Below, one piece after another: positions 37,201-47,580 of a stretch of 58,878 bases of DNA. The notes beneath the pieces are model-generated. The model made no database searches. It was given only the letters and a program-made list of their open reading frames with translations, and was not told where the DNA came from. This DNA comes from Pleurotus djamor (lineage: Eukaryota > Basidiomycota > Agaricomycetes > Agaricales > Pleurotaceae): positions 1-58,878 of the forward strand of contig JAPEVF010000253.1 of NCBI GenBank assembly GCA_029747585.1, written 5' to 3'. Each line of letters opens with the position of its first letter. Positions within the stretch are counted from its first letter, which is position 1. The translations under genes were made by a program, and so were the position numbers.

Positions 37201-38472
37201 ATCTGCTAAACCTCTGGAACGCGATATCCAAAACTGGCTCTGTATCTCTTGCCTCTGTTCTTCTCCTTCCGTTTGCTTGTGCATTACCACCTCCCCATGG
37301 TTTCATCTTCCCTACAATTCCGCATTCATGAGTCTACGACTTTACTTTACGATCAATAACGCATTGGACTTGGAACTTCGTGTAATTCGTCGTGTATTTT
37401 GGTGTTCATATTGTCCCATGGATTCCTCAGTCCGTAGCAATACTTGACGAACGAACTTTACGAGATATGCTTCATTGTAGTACCATTATTGTATCAGCTA
37501 TGTCGACGTTCTGCCTTTGACACGAATATCCTGGCAGGAGACACTACCCCTCAAAATTGAGAAGTGAACGAGGCGCCTGTTGATTTCTAGACTCGTTGAG
37601 TCGGAACCGTAGATCTCTGGCACCCAATCCTTCTCTTCCATTGCTAACATGCATATCTTACGATGAAGGGAATACACAAGGTTCCTGACTTACGTTCAAT
37701 GTCTGTCGCGTATACCCTGTAATGACGCCCCCCGCTCGAAATGCCTAACCTTCGTTCAAAACGCATCAAAACGCCCTAGGCTTGATGGCCATTGACCTAG
37801 GAAAAGGCCATGATCTTAGTACTGCAGCGTGATGTATGCAGACTAGGCTGTGTTGAAGACCGAGATTGATCGCCGTGGGCGACGGTATCTGCCTTTCCGC
37901 CAACTCATCAGATGAAGGCTCCAAGTCGCGTGGAATGGTATTTTCCCAAGTATTCTCGGTGCGTGTAAATAAAGAGGCGGCTGGGTTCTTGCTGGGCGCA
38001 GTTTCTCAGTCCCTTGCAAAATCTTCCAGCAAAAGTTGAATGATTTTGATTTCGGTATGAGTTATGATCATCNTTTTTTTGATACCATTTATAATTATAT
38101 CTCTTTCTCTAGGTGCTGAACGCCCCTCGACGGTCGTCTCGCTTGTATCTTTGAGTATCCGCCACACGGTGGCGAGTCTCTCTTTTTTTTCGCCTGTATT
38201 GGACGGACCAAATCCACAACTTTCTGCAATCTCTTGTAAGTGCGCGAGTGTTCAACCACTGTCCCGGCAAAGACCCTCGTACTTGCTGGGAACAGTATGG
38301 CACAACCCGTTCTTATCTGACCGCCGGGTATATCAGCCTCTTAGTATCATAGAACGCCGACCGATCTTGTGATGAGCTCGGTCCTAACGGGTCTGAATCA
38401 ATTGATTTACTGGCGGCCTCTTAAAGAAAGCTGAGATGACCCCGGAATCCCCAACTCAAGCAACCCCATGAA
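37201..38472. other. Intergenic region upstream of DUF6533-like copy E
   Basis: About 1.27 kb with no supported gene. The last about 190 bp (38279-38472) resemble the upstream region of copy A. A T-rich run with an N lies at 38073. Confidence 0.45.
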
Positions 38473-39987
38473 ATGGCTAGTTCTATTGACCCATCAAAGC
38501 TGGAGTCAACACTCTCTTCCATTCAGCTTGTGAAGGTGAGAGTTTCATCACCTAAACGACCTACGGGCAACCACTGAGTATTCCACCCTAGTACATGAGC
38601 CGTTAGTCCACTTCATCCCCTCTTCGTTCAGTGAACTAATGCTGCCTCTCCTTCTCCAGTGGCCACTATGGTGATAATCGTGAGCGTATTTCCCCCCAAA
38701 CGGTTATACAACAGTAGACCTCACACACAACCTCACTGTAGTTCTATGACTACTGTCTCACTTTCAACTTGGAGATTGTCCTCATATGGCCTCAAAAATG
38801 GTCGTTCATGAAGTTGTTATTCATCGCGTCAAGATACCTCCCATTCTTTGATCTCCTCATCTCGTTTATACGTTCGTATCATCCTTCGACTTCAAGGCCT
38901 CGAGTGAACATTGGTTTTTTCTAGCCCAAGTCCTTATCTTTCCAGGCGATGTTTTCTGTGTAGCCACTTTCGATCTTGCCGCTGGTAAGTACTTCGTTCA
39001 TGTATGGCCACAGCTTATCCACATTGATACTCTAGCTTCGTTTGCTATTGGTTATTTCTTGACCGAATGTGCGTGTAGCTTCCCCTCCGAAATCAGTCGA
39101 AGACTTAATTCAATGCGTAGTGGCTATGGCTATCTGGGTTTGGTCTTTGTGGAACAGGGATAAGAAGGTTGGCATCGCCATCCTTTCGCTGTTTGTCGCT
39201 GCATGGATGGCAATTCCCATATTCCAAAATCGCTTTGTAACTTCTGCTAAAGGTAGGTGCTACTCGCAAAATCTAGTGGAGTCCACTTAGTTTCTTCTGC
39301 GATCTTCTTAGTGACTCGATCCACTTTTGCGCCTTTGTCGGGATGTTTCCTGACGTTGGATAGTAAAAAGGCGATCGGGACGTTCTGCATCTTATTGGCG
39401 TTCAATCTCGGTAAGTACATATCACTTAGAGTCAGAGAATCACGTATTCAATGGTTCCAACCCAAGTGACCTTCATCGCTACGTTGATGAGAGTAATTTC
39501 CATCCAGGCTGACAACACCCATATTGGAGGCCTATCGCGCATCGCATACGCAAACTGTCAGCCATGCTCTCCCTTGTTGTTCTTCTCGTACACCGTCTAA
39601 TTTCACTGCTAGGTCTCTTTTACTACATTTGCCTCCTTGGTCAGTCAGATGGTCGCTTTGTTCTAGTACCCCTCACCCATTGATCACACAGTGTCGTCCG
39701 CTGTAAACCTCGTGGTTGCCGTCGCCCTACCTGTAAGTAGTTCAGTTCACTTTGGTTTCTACCCCTTCCTCACTCATTTCATCCGTTCACTCCGTACACC
39801 AGCGGGAACTTGTAAACGTGTTGACTCCGTACGTCGTATAGTCTACTCTGACAGATACCGGCGGTAACTCTAATGAGGGAGATTTAGCATGCAGAGAGCG
39901 ATGTACGCCATCATATCCACAAGGATGATGCTGAGTTTGCGTGAAAGTGCCAGCATAGATCAGGGACTGCTCATCGGTACCGTGTAG
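38473..39987 (+). CDS. DUF6533-like multi-pass membrane protein, copy E
   Basis: It starts MASSIDPSKLESTLSSIQLV and continues through FYDYCLTFNLEIVLIWPQKW, SFMKLLFIASRYLPFFDLLI, AQVLIFPGDVFCVATFDLAA and FAIGYFLTEC. MAIWVWSLWNRDKKVGIAIL, FVAAWMAIPIFQNRFVTSAK, FAPLSGCFLTLD, TFIATLMRVISIQADN and GLFYYICLL follow. The end is SSAVNLVVAVALP, RELVNVLTP and the terminal exon MQRAMYAIISTRMMLSLRES, stop at 39985-39987. This is the best-preserved member in the window and serves as the template for the others. Exon structure, intron positions and upstream region are shared with copy A, some 24 kb away. Function unknown; a multi-pass plasma-membrane or vesicle protein is inferred. Confidence 0.78.
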
Positions 39988-40451
39988 AGACTCTGGCCCA
40001 TCGTTATCATTTATACCCAAGACGTTGGATCGGACCCACCTTGCCCCATTATNCCCCCCTAGAAGCCTGTATACCCTATCTCCTCTACATGTTTGACGAT
40101 GAAGCATGGATTTTGTATGGTAGATGATCGATTTTCTTGTTGCGCCTGTTCGCCTCGACCTAGTACGGCCGTCAGGCCCTACAGAGTACTATAAACCGAT
40201 GTTTTGTGATCCCCTGATCCCCTGATCCACCTTCCTGATCCTGTTTACGCCAACCAACACTGCAAAACGGACATCGCATGCACCCAACAGGCGCCTCCCC
40301 GTCTATTCTCAGAGGATCGATTGTCATCCTCTCGTCATAGAGGTTGGTTTCCAGCCTAGCCTCCCCGTTAAAATTTCTTCAATGACAACAAAATCACCTC
40401 CTTGCATCATGTCCACATGCAAACCGACGTAGCCCAAGTGCTCACGAACTA
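39988..40451. other. Intergenic, upstream of malic enzyme
   Basis: About 460 bp. Contains a CCCCTGAT tandem (GATCCCCTGATCCCCTGATCC) at about 40208-40228 and an N at 40053. No gene is supported. Confidence 0.45.
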
Positions 40452-42903
40452 TTGCTGAACGCGTCCAGTGGAACGAAGGCCGCTAAACCCTTGAACAGGG
40501 CCCAGAAGGGTTTACCACCAGAAATACATACGACGTCATTGAAATCACGCTCCCTAGGTCTCGCCCCAAAGCGGTATGACCGCACAGCACGGTTCACATA
40601 CACCCCGGTCTTGCCCTTGACCGCCTTCGTCGAAATTCAAGTTTCGGGTCTCAACGATGCCACCACCGTCTCAGGAACCTCAATTCCGTGTAGCACTGCG
40701 GGGGAGTGCTCTTCTAGGAAACCCGAGATTCAATAAAGGAACGGCGTTCAGCGTTGAAGAGCGGAAAGCTTTCGGGTTGACTGGACGGTTGCCTTCTCGG
40801 GTGAATACGCTGGATGAACAATGTGAACGAGCTTGGGACCAGTTGATGGCGCGCGATTCGCCTATTAGGAAGAATTCTTTCTTGCAGAGCTTGAAAGTAA
40901 GTGGCCAATTTATCACTTGGTTGCGCCTTTGAGCTTATCGGAAGCATGATAGGATCAGAATTGGGTGTTGTATTACTCGTTGATATCGAGACATCTGAGG
41001 GAACTGGTTCCAATCATCTATACACCGACAGAGGCGGAAGCTATCGCCAATTATTCGCATCTGTTCCGTCGAAGTGAAGGTCTCTATTTGACTTTCAGTG
41101 ACCAGGAAACAATGGAACAAGACTTTCTAGAGCAGACAAAAGGCCGTAATATTGATCTTGTCGTTTGCTCAGACGCAGAAGCGATTCTAGGTATCGGAGA
41201 TCAGGGTGTTGGCGTAAGTGAATGCTATCTGGGATTCGCCAGAGATATTGACGCGAATGCTTGCTTTCCAGGGAATCGGGGTAAATGCGCCCTTTCATAC
41301 ATACCGGCGTTGCAACCCTTAATCTAATCCTTGTACATATCTAGATTTCCGCAGCGAAGTCGGTAATCTACACGTGCGTCCTTTCAGTCTCTAACAATAT
41401 CCTGGCCCCCCACCAATGACATACCCTCAGCCTCATTGGCGGCATGGACCCGTCCAAATGCCTGGCCGTCACTCTCGACGTCGGTACAGACAACGAGGAC
41501 CTTCTGAACGACCACCTCTACGTAGTACGTACTGCCACCACCGTTGCCGTTTATACGCGGTTCCTCATTCTCATGCCCTCCAGGGATGGCCACACAGACG
41601 TGTCCGCGGGGAAGCATATGATGAATTCGTGGACAAGTCAGACATTCTCTTTCCCAACTAATGTCGTCCATCATTAACACTCGGTTCCTTCTTAGATTCG
41701 TCCAACTTGTTCGCAAATATTACCCACACAGCTTACTTCACTTCGAAGACTTTGGCGTCACCAATGCTCAGCGGCTTCTCAAGCGCTACCGAGACCAACA
41801 TGCCTGCTTCAACGACGATATGTAAGTACCTTGAAAAACTTTGCTGCTTTCCCCCCCTACTGAGTCCTCGAAGCCAAGGTACAGGAGCGGTCACGTTGAG
41901 CTGCATCATGTCAGCTATCGGCGTAACCAAGTCCAAGCTATCCGATCAGAGATTTATCGTATACGGTGCCGGTTCCGCAGGCCTAGGGATTGCCCATCAG
42001 CTCCGAGATGCTCTGGTCTCCGAAGGTCTCAACTCCTCTGAAGCAGCAAGTAAATTCTACCTCATCGACAAACACGGTCTCATCAAGGAATCTCTCGGTA
42101 AAACACACGATATCCGAGAGTCACTTTATGAAGATGGATTTGTTCGACCCGACGAAGAGTGGGAAGGCGCTGAGGCGAATGAAGCAGGGGAGGTTGGTTT
42201 ACTTGAGGTTGTGAAGCGGGTGAAACCGACGGTATTGATTGGGTGTTCGACGCATGCGGGTGGGTTTACGAAAGAGGTTGTCACTGCTATGGCGGAAGGA
42301 TGTGAACGGCCGATTATTTTGCCGTTGTCCAACCCGAGTCAGTTGGTTGAGGTCGATCCCGCTGACGCGAATTCGTGGACTAATGGGAAGGCTCTCATCG
42401 CGACTGGAAGTCCATTTCCGCCTGCCAAAATGCCGAATGGAAAAGACTATATGTAGGTCAAATGTCTACTTGCATCCTTCTCTTTACTGACCCGTTTTTC
42501 TTCAGAATCGCAGAATGCAACAGTAAGTCTCCTCGCTGACTTGCCCAGCTAGATTGACGACTAACCTTTGCTCTTTTTAGATGCTCTCATTTATCCAGGA
42601 CTTGGATTCGGAGCCATGCTCTCACAATCACGGCGCATGACGGATACCATGATCATCGCGGGCGCTCGTCATCTCGCATCGCTGTCCCCAGCATTGAAGG
42701 ATCCAGACGACGCGCTTCTTCCTGACTTCGGAGACGCGCCGATGGTCAATTTTGAGGTGGCCATTGCCGTTGCTGAACAGGCTATTGAAGAAGGTAGTGC
42801 GGGCGTCGATTGGAGCAAGGAAGAGGTGAGAAGTAAGGCAATGGAGAAGTTGTGGAAGCCAATATATGGAGAGTATGCGTATGATGAAAATGGCGGAAGC
42901 TAG
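40452..42903 (+). CDS. Malic enzyme (malate dehydrogenase, oxaloacetate-decarboxylating)
   Basis: It converts malate to pyruvate and CO2 with reduction of NAD or NADP. The start gives MLNASSGTKAAKPLNRAQKG, a basic, Ser/Ala-rich leader that could be a mitochondrial presequence. A first intron (GTCTTG to CTCAG) joins FTYTP to EPQFRVALRGSALLGNPRFN. Conserved blocks follow: LISRHLRELVPIIYTPTEAE, then AEAILGIGDQGVG, MDPSKCLAVTLDVGTDNEDL and LHFEDFGVTNAQRLLKRY with the acidic metal-binding residues. The NAD(P) fold shows VQGTGAVTLS, FIVYGAGSAGLGIAHQLRDA and LIGCSTHAGGFTKEVV, then RPIILPLSNPS and LIYPGLGFGAMLSQSRRMTD. Stop at 42901-42903. At least eight exons. It looks complete; cofactor preference is not decided by what I can see. 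Convergent with the next gene, 125 bp apart. Confidence 0.95.
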
Positions 42904-43027
42904 AGTCGTCAAATCACATATAGATATTTTACTATGGACACAATGAGGAGTCGTTACACGGGTAATAAAAGCAATCGGAATAGAAATAGAGCAGATAGAT
43001 ATCGACCTTGTCTTGGAGACCTATTCT

Positions 43028-43790
43028 TTATTGGCCAGCGGGCCTCTTCACGAAGCGATGCTTCGGGTTCAAAGCCAAAATGGCCTGATTCATAGGCCTG
43101 CACTCGCCGCAGATATAGTGGTTGACGACATCACTGGGCATAACAGCCGTATAGTCGCACATCTTGCAGTAACACACAACAGCCCTCACATGTTCCTTCA
43201 TGTGACTAAAGACCTCTTTGAGGGGGACGTATAGGCCGCACATACGACCTCTGTATAAGACGCGGCATTGGACTCTCGTTGGTTCGCGGAAACAGGTTGA
43301 TGCCATGTGGTACATGAGGTGAGAGAGGGAGGGATCACTTGACGCGTCGACAGTGGTGTTGCAGGAGCAGGTGCGACCATCGTCCGTCCATGTGCAAGGG
43401 ACTTTGAAGAGGGTGCGGATACCGGGGACGACATCTTCAGGATGTTTGCCAGATGCCTTAGAGAGAGCTCGGATGGCGTTCGCGACATCGAGCATGTGAA
43501 GGAGGAATGGGTCTCTGGTGAAAGTGAGATTCGTTAGTGAGTGCATGTTTGCTAGGTTGACGGGAAGAGCGGGCGTACCTAGTCTCCTTTCGAGCGTCTG
43601 GAGTAGGGTGGCATACTTCCTTGATGAGCATGCGCATCATGTCTTCAGCGTCGACATGAGCCGTTAGATTATCGGGATGTGTGACAGGAAGGCCAGGAAT
43701 GTATGGGAACTGTGCAGGGACAAGTTCTTGCATAATTGAGCGAGGTTGGCCGCGAGTGGGCGGGGCAACGACGAAGTGTTGATGGTTCAT
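43028..43790 (-). CDS. Uncharacterised Cys/His-rich protein, possible zinc binding
   Basis: The chosen start at 43790 gives MNHQHFVVAPPTRGQPRSIM; an in-frame ATG at 43916 would add about 42 residues and lies closer to the promoter. After an intron near 43510-43580 the protein continues RDPFLLHMLDVANAIRALSK, ASGKHPEDVVPGIRTLFKVP, CTWTDDGRTCSCNTTVD and HLMYHMASTCFREPTRVQCR. VPLKEVFSHMKEHVRAVVCY, then CKMCDYTAVMPSDVVNHYIC and GEC follow, ending KRPAGQ. The final part resembles an irregular C2H2 finger (CKMC ... H ... CGEC). I do not recognise the family. Such proteins are common and variable in Agaricomycetes, often without assigned function. Confidence 0.65.
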
Positions 43791-44611
43791 TGGGAGAGCT
43801 CGAGGAGGGCTTGCGCTTGTTTGAACGGGATGATGAAGTTGTGAAGATGACAGTTGGAATAGAGAGTAGTTGAGCGAGTTGTGAGTGCTTATATACACTG
43901 GGCAAGATGGAGCCACAAGGTCCTAGACGGTAGCCACCACTATGGCTTGGGACAATGACCACTGCGGGTATAATTGAGTGCCAAATCGGTTGGTCAATGA
44001 TATTGGGCCACCGACCACTGGGATCGGCGGAAAGGTTCTAACATAGTCAGGCTCTCAAATCTGGGCCCCAACACAGAGGAAAATAATACGCACACAACAA
44101 TGGATCATAAATAGCCATACTCGAACCTCTGTGGAGTATGACTTTCGCTCTCGTTGTTATCCGTACGACCAAACCAGGGTGAACTTACCTATTAACGAGC
44201 TATCAGGAGCGCAGCATCTCGATCACCTCGTGGTATAAGCGCGAAGGCCACACTCCTTGACTGTGACAGTCGTATACCATTGATCCACTGCCCGCGAACT
44301 GCCACAAAGGTTATTCAAGGTTGATGATAGGTCCGTAGAATGTCTTGGAACGAGATAAGTTGAAGGTACAATGGAATTGCGGGGTACATGCCCTCATAGA
44401 AGCAGAGATCACATCGCCACAGAAAGACAATAGTGAATGGCATCAAACAGCATTGTAACCGTATATGGTAGCCGCATTGAACTCTGCGGCAAAGAGGCGT
44501 GACTATGAAATCTCGAGAAGCTATAAGCAACAACGGAAACGGAACTCACCTAGCATTACTACCATCCTCGTAAACAAAGCGTCACCGAGCCCACTCATTC
44601 GTGACTTGACT
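43791..44611. other. Divergent intergenic region
   Basis: It holds the promoters of the Cys/His-rich protein and of the next membrane protein. An in-frame ATG at 44465 belongs to the latter and might be its true start. Nothing else is recognised. Confidence 0.4.
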
Positions 44612-45968
44612 ATGGATAATACCAATATCGGCAAAGTTTTGAACGCATCAGCTTCTCACATTGCCGCATTGACCAGTGGCATTGATGCCAGCACCGAAGT
44701 AGCTACAATGTGCATCGGGGGGCGGTCGTTCGGCCAACTCCTGGTTTACACCTCTTCATTCGACTTGGAGAGTCGATACCAAGGCATGAAGAAGGCATTC
44801 GGAGAGGACATGGAGATACTCCAAACGACTGGGGCTGCGGCACCTGATGACTTGACCATGGCGGATTATGACAAGCTCGTAAGCAATGCCGAAGCTGGGC
44901 ATGCGAGCAGCCGTGCAGCGTCGTCGGATGGACGAGCGATTCAGGGACACAGGACATCGACGGCGACGGGGAGACGCCCAGCCATCGGACAGGCGAGTAC
45001 CGCGGGACGGGACAGTCGCTCCCTTGGAAATAGCCAGACTCCTGCTCTAGAAGCAGGTAGCGATACACCTCCACCTCCCATACACCCGCCACCGTCTTCG
45101 TTGACAGTACCAGCAGCGTCTTTGACGGCAACAACCCACGTTCTGTCCGTCGATGAGCCGAACCCCTTCCTTTCAGTACACGCGAACTTTCCCATTATCA
45201 AATGGGGTCGTAGCGTCCATCACCCGTCATTGACTATCCTTTACACCATCATCGCGCTCGGCTCCATGATCGGCTTGTTGGTTTTGAAATGGTGTAAAGG
45301 CGGCACATGGCTATTCGAGATCGTCTACTTCATCACCTTCCTCATCGTCAACGCGTACACCATCACAATGCTTGACATCCGACGAGAGATTTGCTTCATC
45401 GAGGTGACGAGGAAGAGTGTGAGTCCCTCCACCCAGACGACATGGGATACTTTGAAGGCGGAAGCAAAGAGGTTCCCGAAGACAAAGGAAGAGGCATTGC
45501 AAAATTTGCGCCGAGGTCATGTTAGTTGTCAAGATGGGAGTGATGCGTTGCTTTTACCCGTAATGGGTGTGATGACGCGAATCGAAGACGGTCCAGCAAG
45601 TTGGTGGATTCTCCTCAACGAGCTTAGGGCACCGTTAGTCCAGATTGGGCTATACCTCCTACCAGACAACAATATCGACTGGGTAATGTTGTATGGGATC
45701 GCGTCGTATGTCCAAGCGCGGCTTCAAAGGGCCGTCACGGAGCGATACATCAGAGACGCCAAGACACGCGGGATTTTCTGGTTCAGGAAGCTCAAGGCTC
45801 ATGAGTTCCCTGTTTATGAGAAAACTTTCTATCTTGATTGCAAGCGTAAGTAATCCATTCAATTGAGTATCTCGAACGTGACGCACTGAGAAGAGGACCA
45901 ACTTGCTAGTGTTTTCGGGATGGACCATGGATCCAACGAGAGAGCGAAAACCAGGTTGGCGGTGGTAA
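44612..45968 (+). CDS. Uncharacterised protein with two transmembrane segments
   Basis: From the ATG at 44612 it reads MDNTNIGKVLNASASHIAAL. A long hydrophilic, Ser/Thr/Pro-rich part follows (SDTPPPPIHPPPSSLTVP), then two hydrophobic spans: LTILYTIIALGSMIGLLVLK and FEIVYFITFLIVNAYTITML. A C-terminal domain follows (RREICFIEVTRKSVSPST, GPASWWILLNELRAPLVQIG, YGIASYVQARLQRAVTERYI). An intron of about 55-60 nt (GTAAGT to TTGCTAG) joins FYLDCK to LFSGWTMDPTRERKPGWRW and the stop at 45966-45968. Starting at 44465 instead would add 49 mostly basic residues. I recognise no family; location in an internal or plasma membrane is inferred. Confidence 0.6.
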
Positions 45969-46332
45969 GTAGTCGGACTCCGAGTGTTACTGGCAGATAT
46001 TCACGGCCCTGAGCACGTCTTTGATGAAACTTATGGAAAATGCACTACCGGCTTACTTGCTTTAATGACAAGTGTTCGAGCTCAAGATGGGGTTCAAGTT
46101 CAGAGTGTGGCGCTCGCGCTTGAAGCTTGAAGCTTGGAAACTTACTTCTAAGATCCGATTTTGGTTTCTATAATCGCTAATTTTCACCGTCGTTGTACAT
46201 TCCTCATTTGAATAAAATGCACGGCGCATATCAACATCTACCTTCGAAAACACTTATTTCTGCTCCTGGACTCCTATATAATGCCCCTCTATCGCAGATC
46301 AAGCGCCTGTAGGATCCTTCGTTCGATCCGTG
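45969..46332. other. Intergenic
   Basis: About 360 bp between two same-strand genes. A TATATAA element at about 46275-46281, some 55 bp before the next start codon, is a plausible TATA box. It also has a short GCTTGAAGCTTGAAGCTTGG tandem at about 46118-46137. Confidence 0.45.
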
Positions 46333-47253
46333 ATGTTCCAGTTCACCCGACTTCCTGGTCTCTGGATTTTTGTTCTTATCTATAACGCAGCAAGATGCTC
46401 TGCAAATACGGAAATCAGAAACTTCAAGGTGAACTCTCTAGGTGATCCAGACTCTTTGGTCCTACCAGCATCGATAGATCAATGGTGGGATTAGCACTTT
46501 CACTTACCTTCGTATCTTGTCTCACCGCGCATCAATCAAGAAAGGCTTTCTCTTGACTCTGTCGTGAATGAGAAGCTCTTTGCTTTACCGCCGGCGCCCT
46601 TTGGCACACCTCTGCCTTCGGTGTGCGAAGCCGAAACCGACGCCCTACCAATCGCGCTCGTGACCAGCCCGTTTGGCTGTCCTCACGAACTCTGGCTCGT
46701 CCTCAACCTCACTTCAAACACATGGGAGAGGTACAATTCGTATACTCTTCGACTATCTTGGCCCGCTTCGGTGCGTTTTCTTCGTCATAATGCTAACATA
46801 CCACCCATCTGAGCTTGGTTCGGTTTCTGTTTTACCCACCTCCCCCGACAGTCACCAGCAGATTTTGATATCCAAATCTACGATGCAGACATGCTGCGCG
46901 AGTTTCTCGAGAAGCACCCTCGCGACACGTACAAAGAGAGCTCGAAGAAGCCGTACAAGACCCTTGGAAGAAGAATCAAATACGCGCGCATCAGGTTGGT
47001 CGACGTCGGCGTGCTCACCCCGAAATCGAATGCGTCGTCATCCTCTTCATCACATGTACCAGGCGCGGTATCTTTCACCCTGATTCTCGAACCACTCTAC
47101 TTGGGCGTTATTCCTGCCTCTCTAACGCCCACTCTCCTGCTCATTATGCCCGTCATTGCTGCCGCGTTCTTTATTGTCCCTCGAATCTGGGCGTATCTTG
47201 AGGCCATCGCACAAGAAGCGAGGCGAGAGAACCCCAGGACTAAGTCCGACTGA
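46333..47253 (+). CDS. Uncharacterised fungal membrane protein with signal peptide and C-terminal anchor
   Basis: The start at 46333 gives MFQFTRLPGLWIFVLIYNAA, then RCSANTEIRNFK, a likely signal peptide. An intron from 46429 (GTGAAC) to 46494 (GATTAG) removes an otherwise in-frame TAG and joins FK to HFHLPSYLVSPRINQERLSL. Conserved-looking parts follow: DSVVNEKLFALPPAPFGTPL, CPHELWLVLNLTSNTWERYN, TLRLSWPAS, then after a second intron SPADFDIQIYDADMLREFLE, KYARIRLVDVGVLTP, and a hydrophobic region LEPLYLGVIPASLTPTLLLI with MPVIAAAFFIVPRIWAYLEA. It ends KSD at 47251-47253. Topology suggests a lumenal domain with one or two C-terminal spans in the ER or secretory pathway. I recall similar hypothetical proteins in Agaricomycetes but no function. 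Confidence 0.62.
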
Positions 47254-47580
47254 CGGGCCTCGTTCCTGAGAGAGGCAACCAGTTTACCTCAATACGTCGA
47301 TATTTCTGTGCCTAGCGTCATGATACGCCTGTCCTCGAATCACTTGAAGAATCGTAGCAAATGCGGCTACGCGGCCGCCCCAGTGTACTTCTTCAAAAAT
47401 GACACAACGTCATACAAACTGGCATACTTACATACACAGCAACATGTATATATAATATGTATAAATTACCTCGAGATAAATACATACTCAGATGGCCGTC
47501 AAAGTCTTGATCATAAATAGGAGAAAAATAGACGAATTAGATCATGGCTATCGGTCGGGGTGCTTTGAAGCGAGATTTGC
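47254..47580. other. Intergenic between convergent genes
   Basis: AT-rich 3' flanks of two convergent genes (TATATATAATATGTATAAATT near 47450). No gene. Confidence 0.4.

Noticed and set aside
39787..40107. Minus-strand frame at the end of copy E
   Set aside because: It overlaps the last exons of copy E and its downstream flank with no independent support.
46492..46494. In-frame TAG at codon 54 of the membrane protein starting at 46333, which would suggest a pseudogene or stop-codon readthrough
   Set aside because: A standard 66-nt intron from GTGAAC (46429) to GATTAG (46494) ends exactly with this TAG and keeps the frame, so no stop is present in the mRNA.
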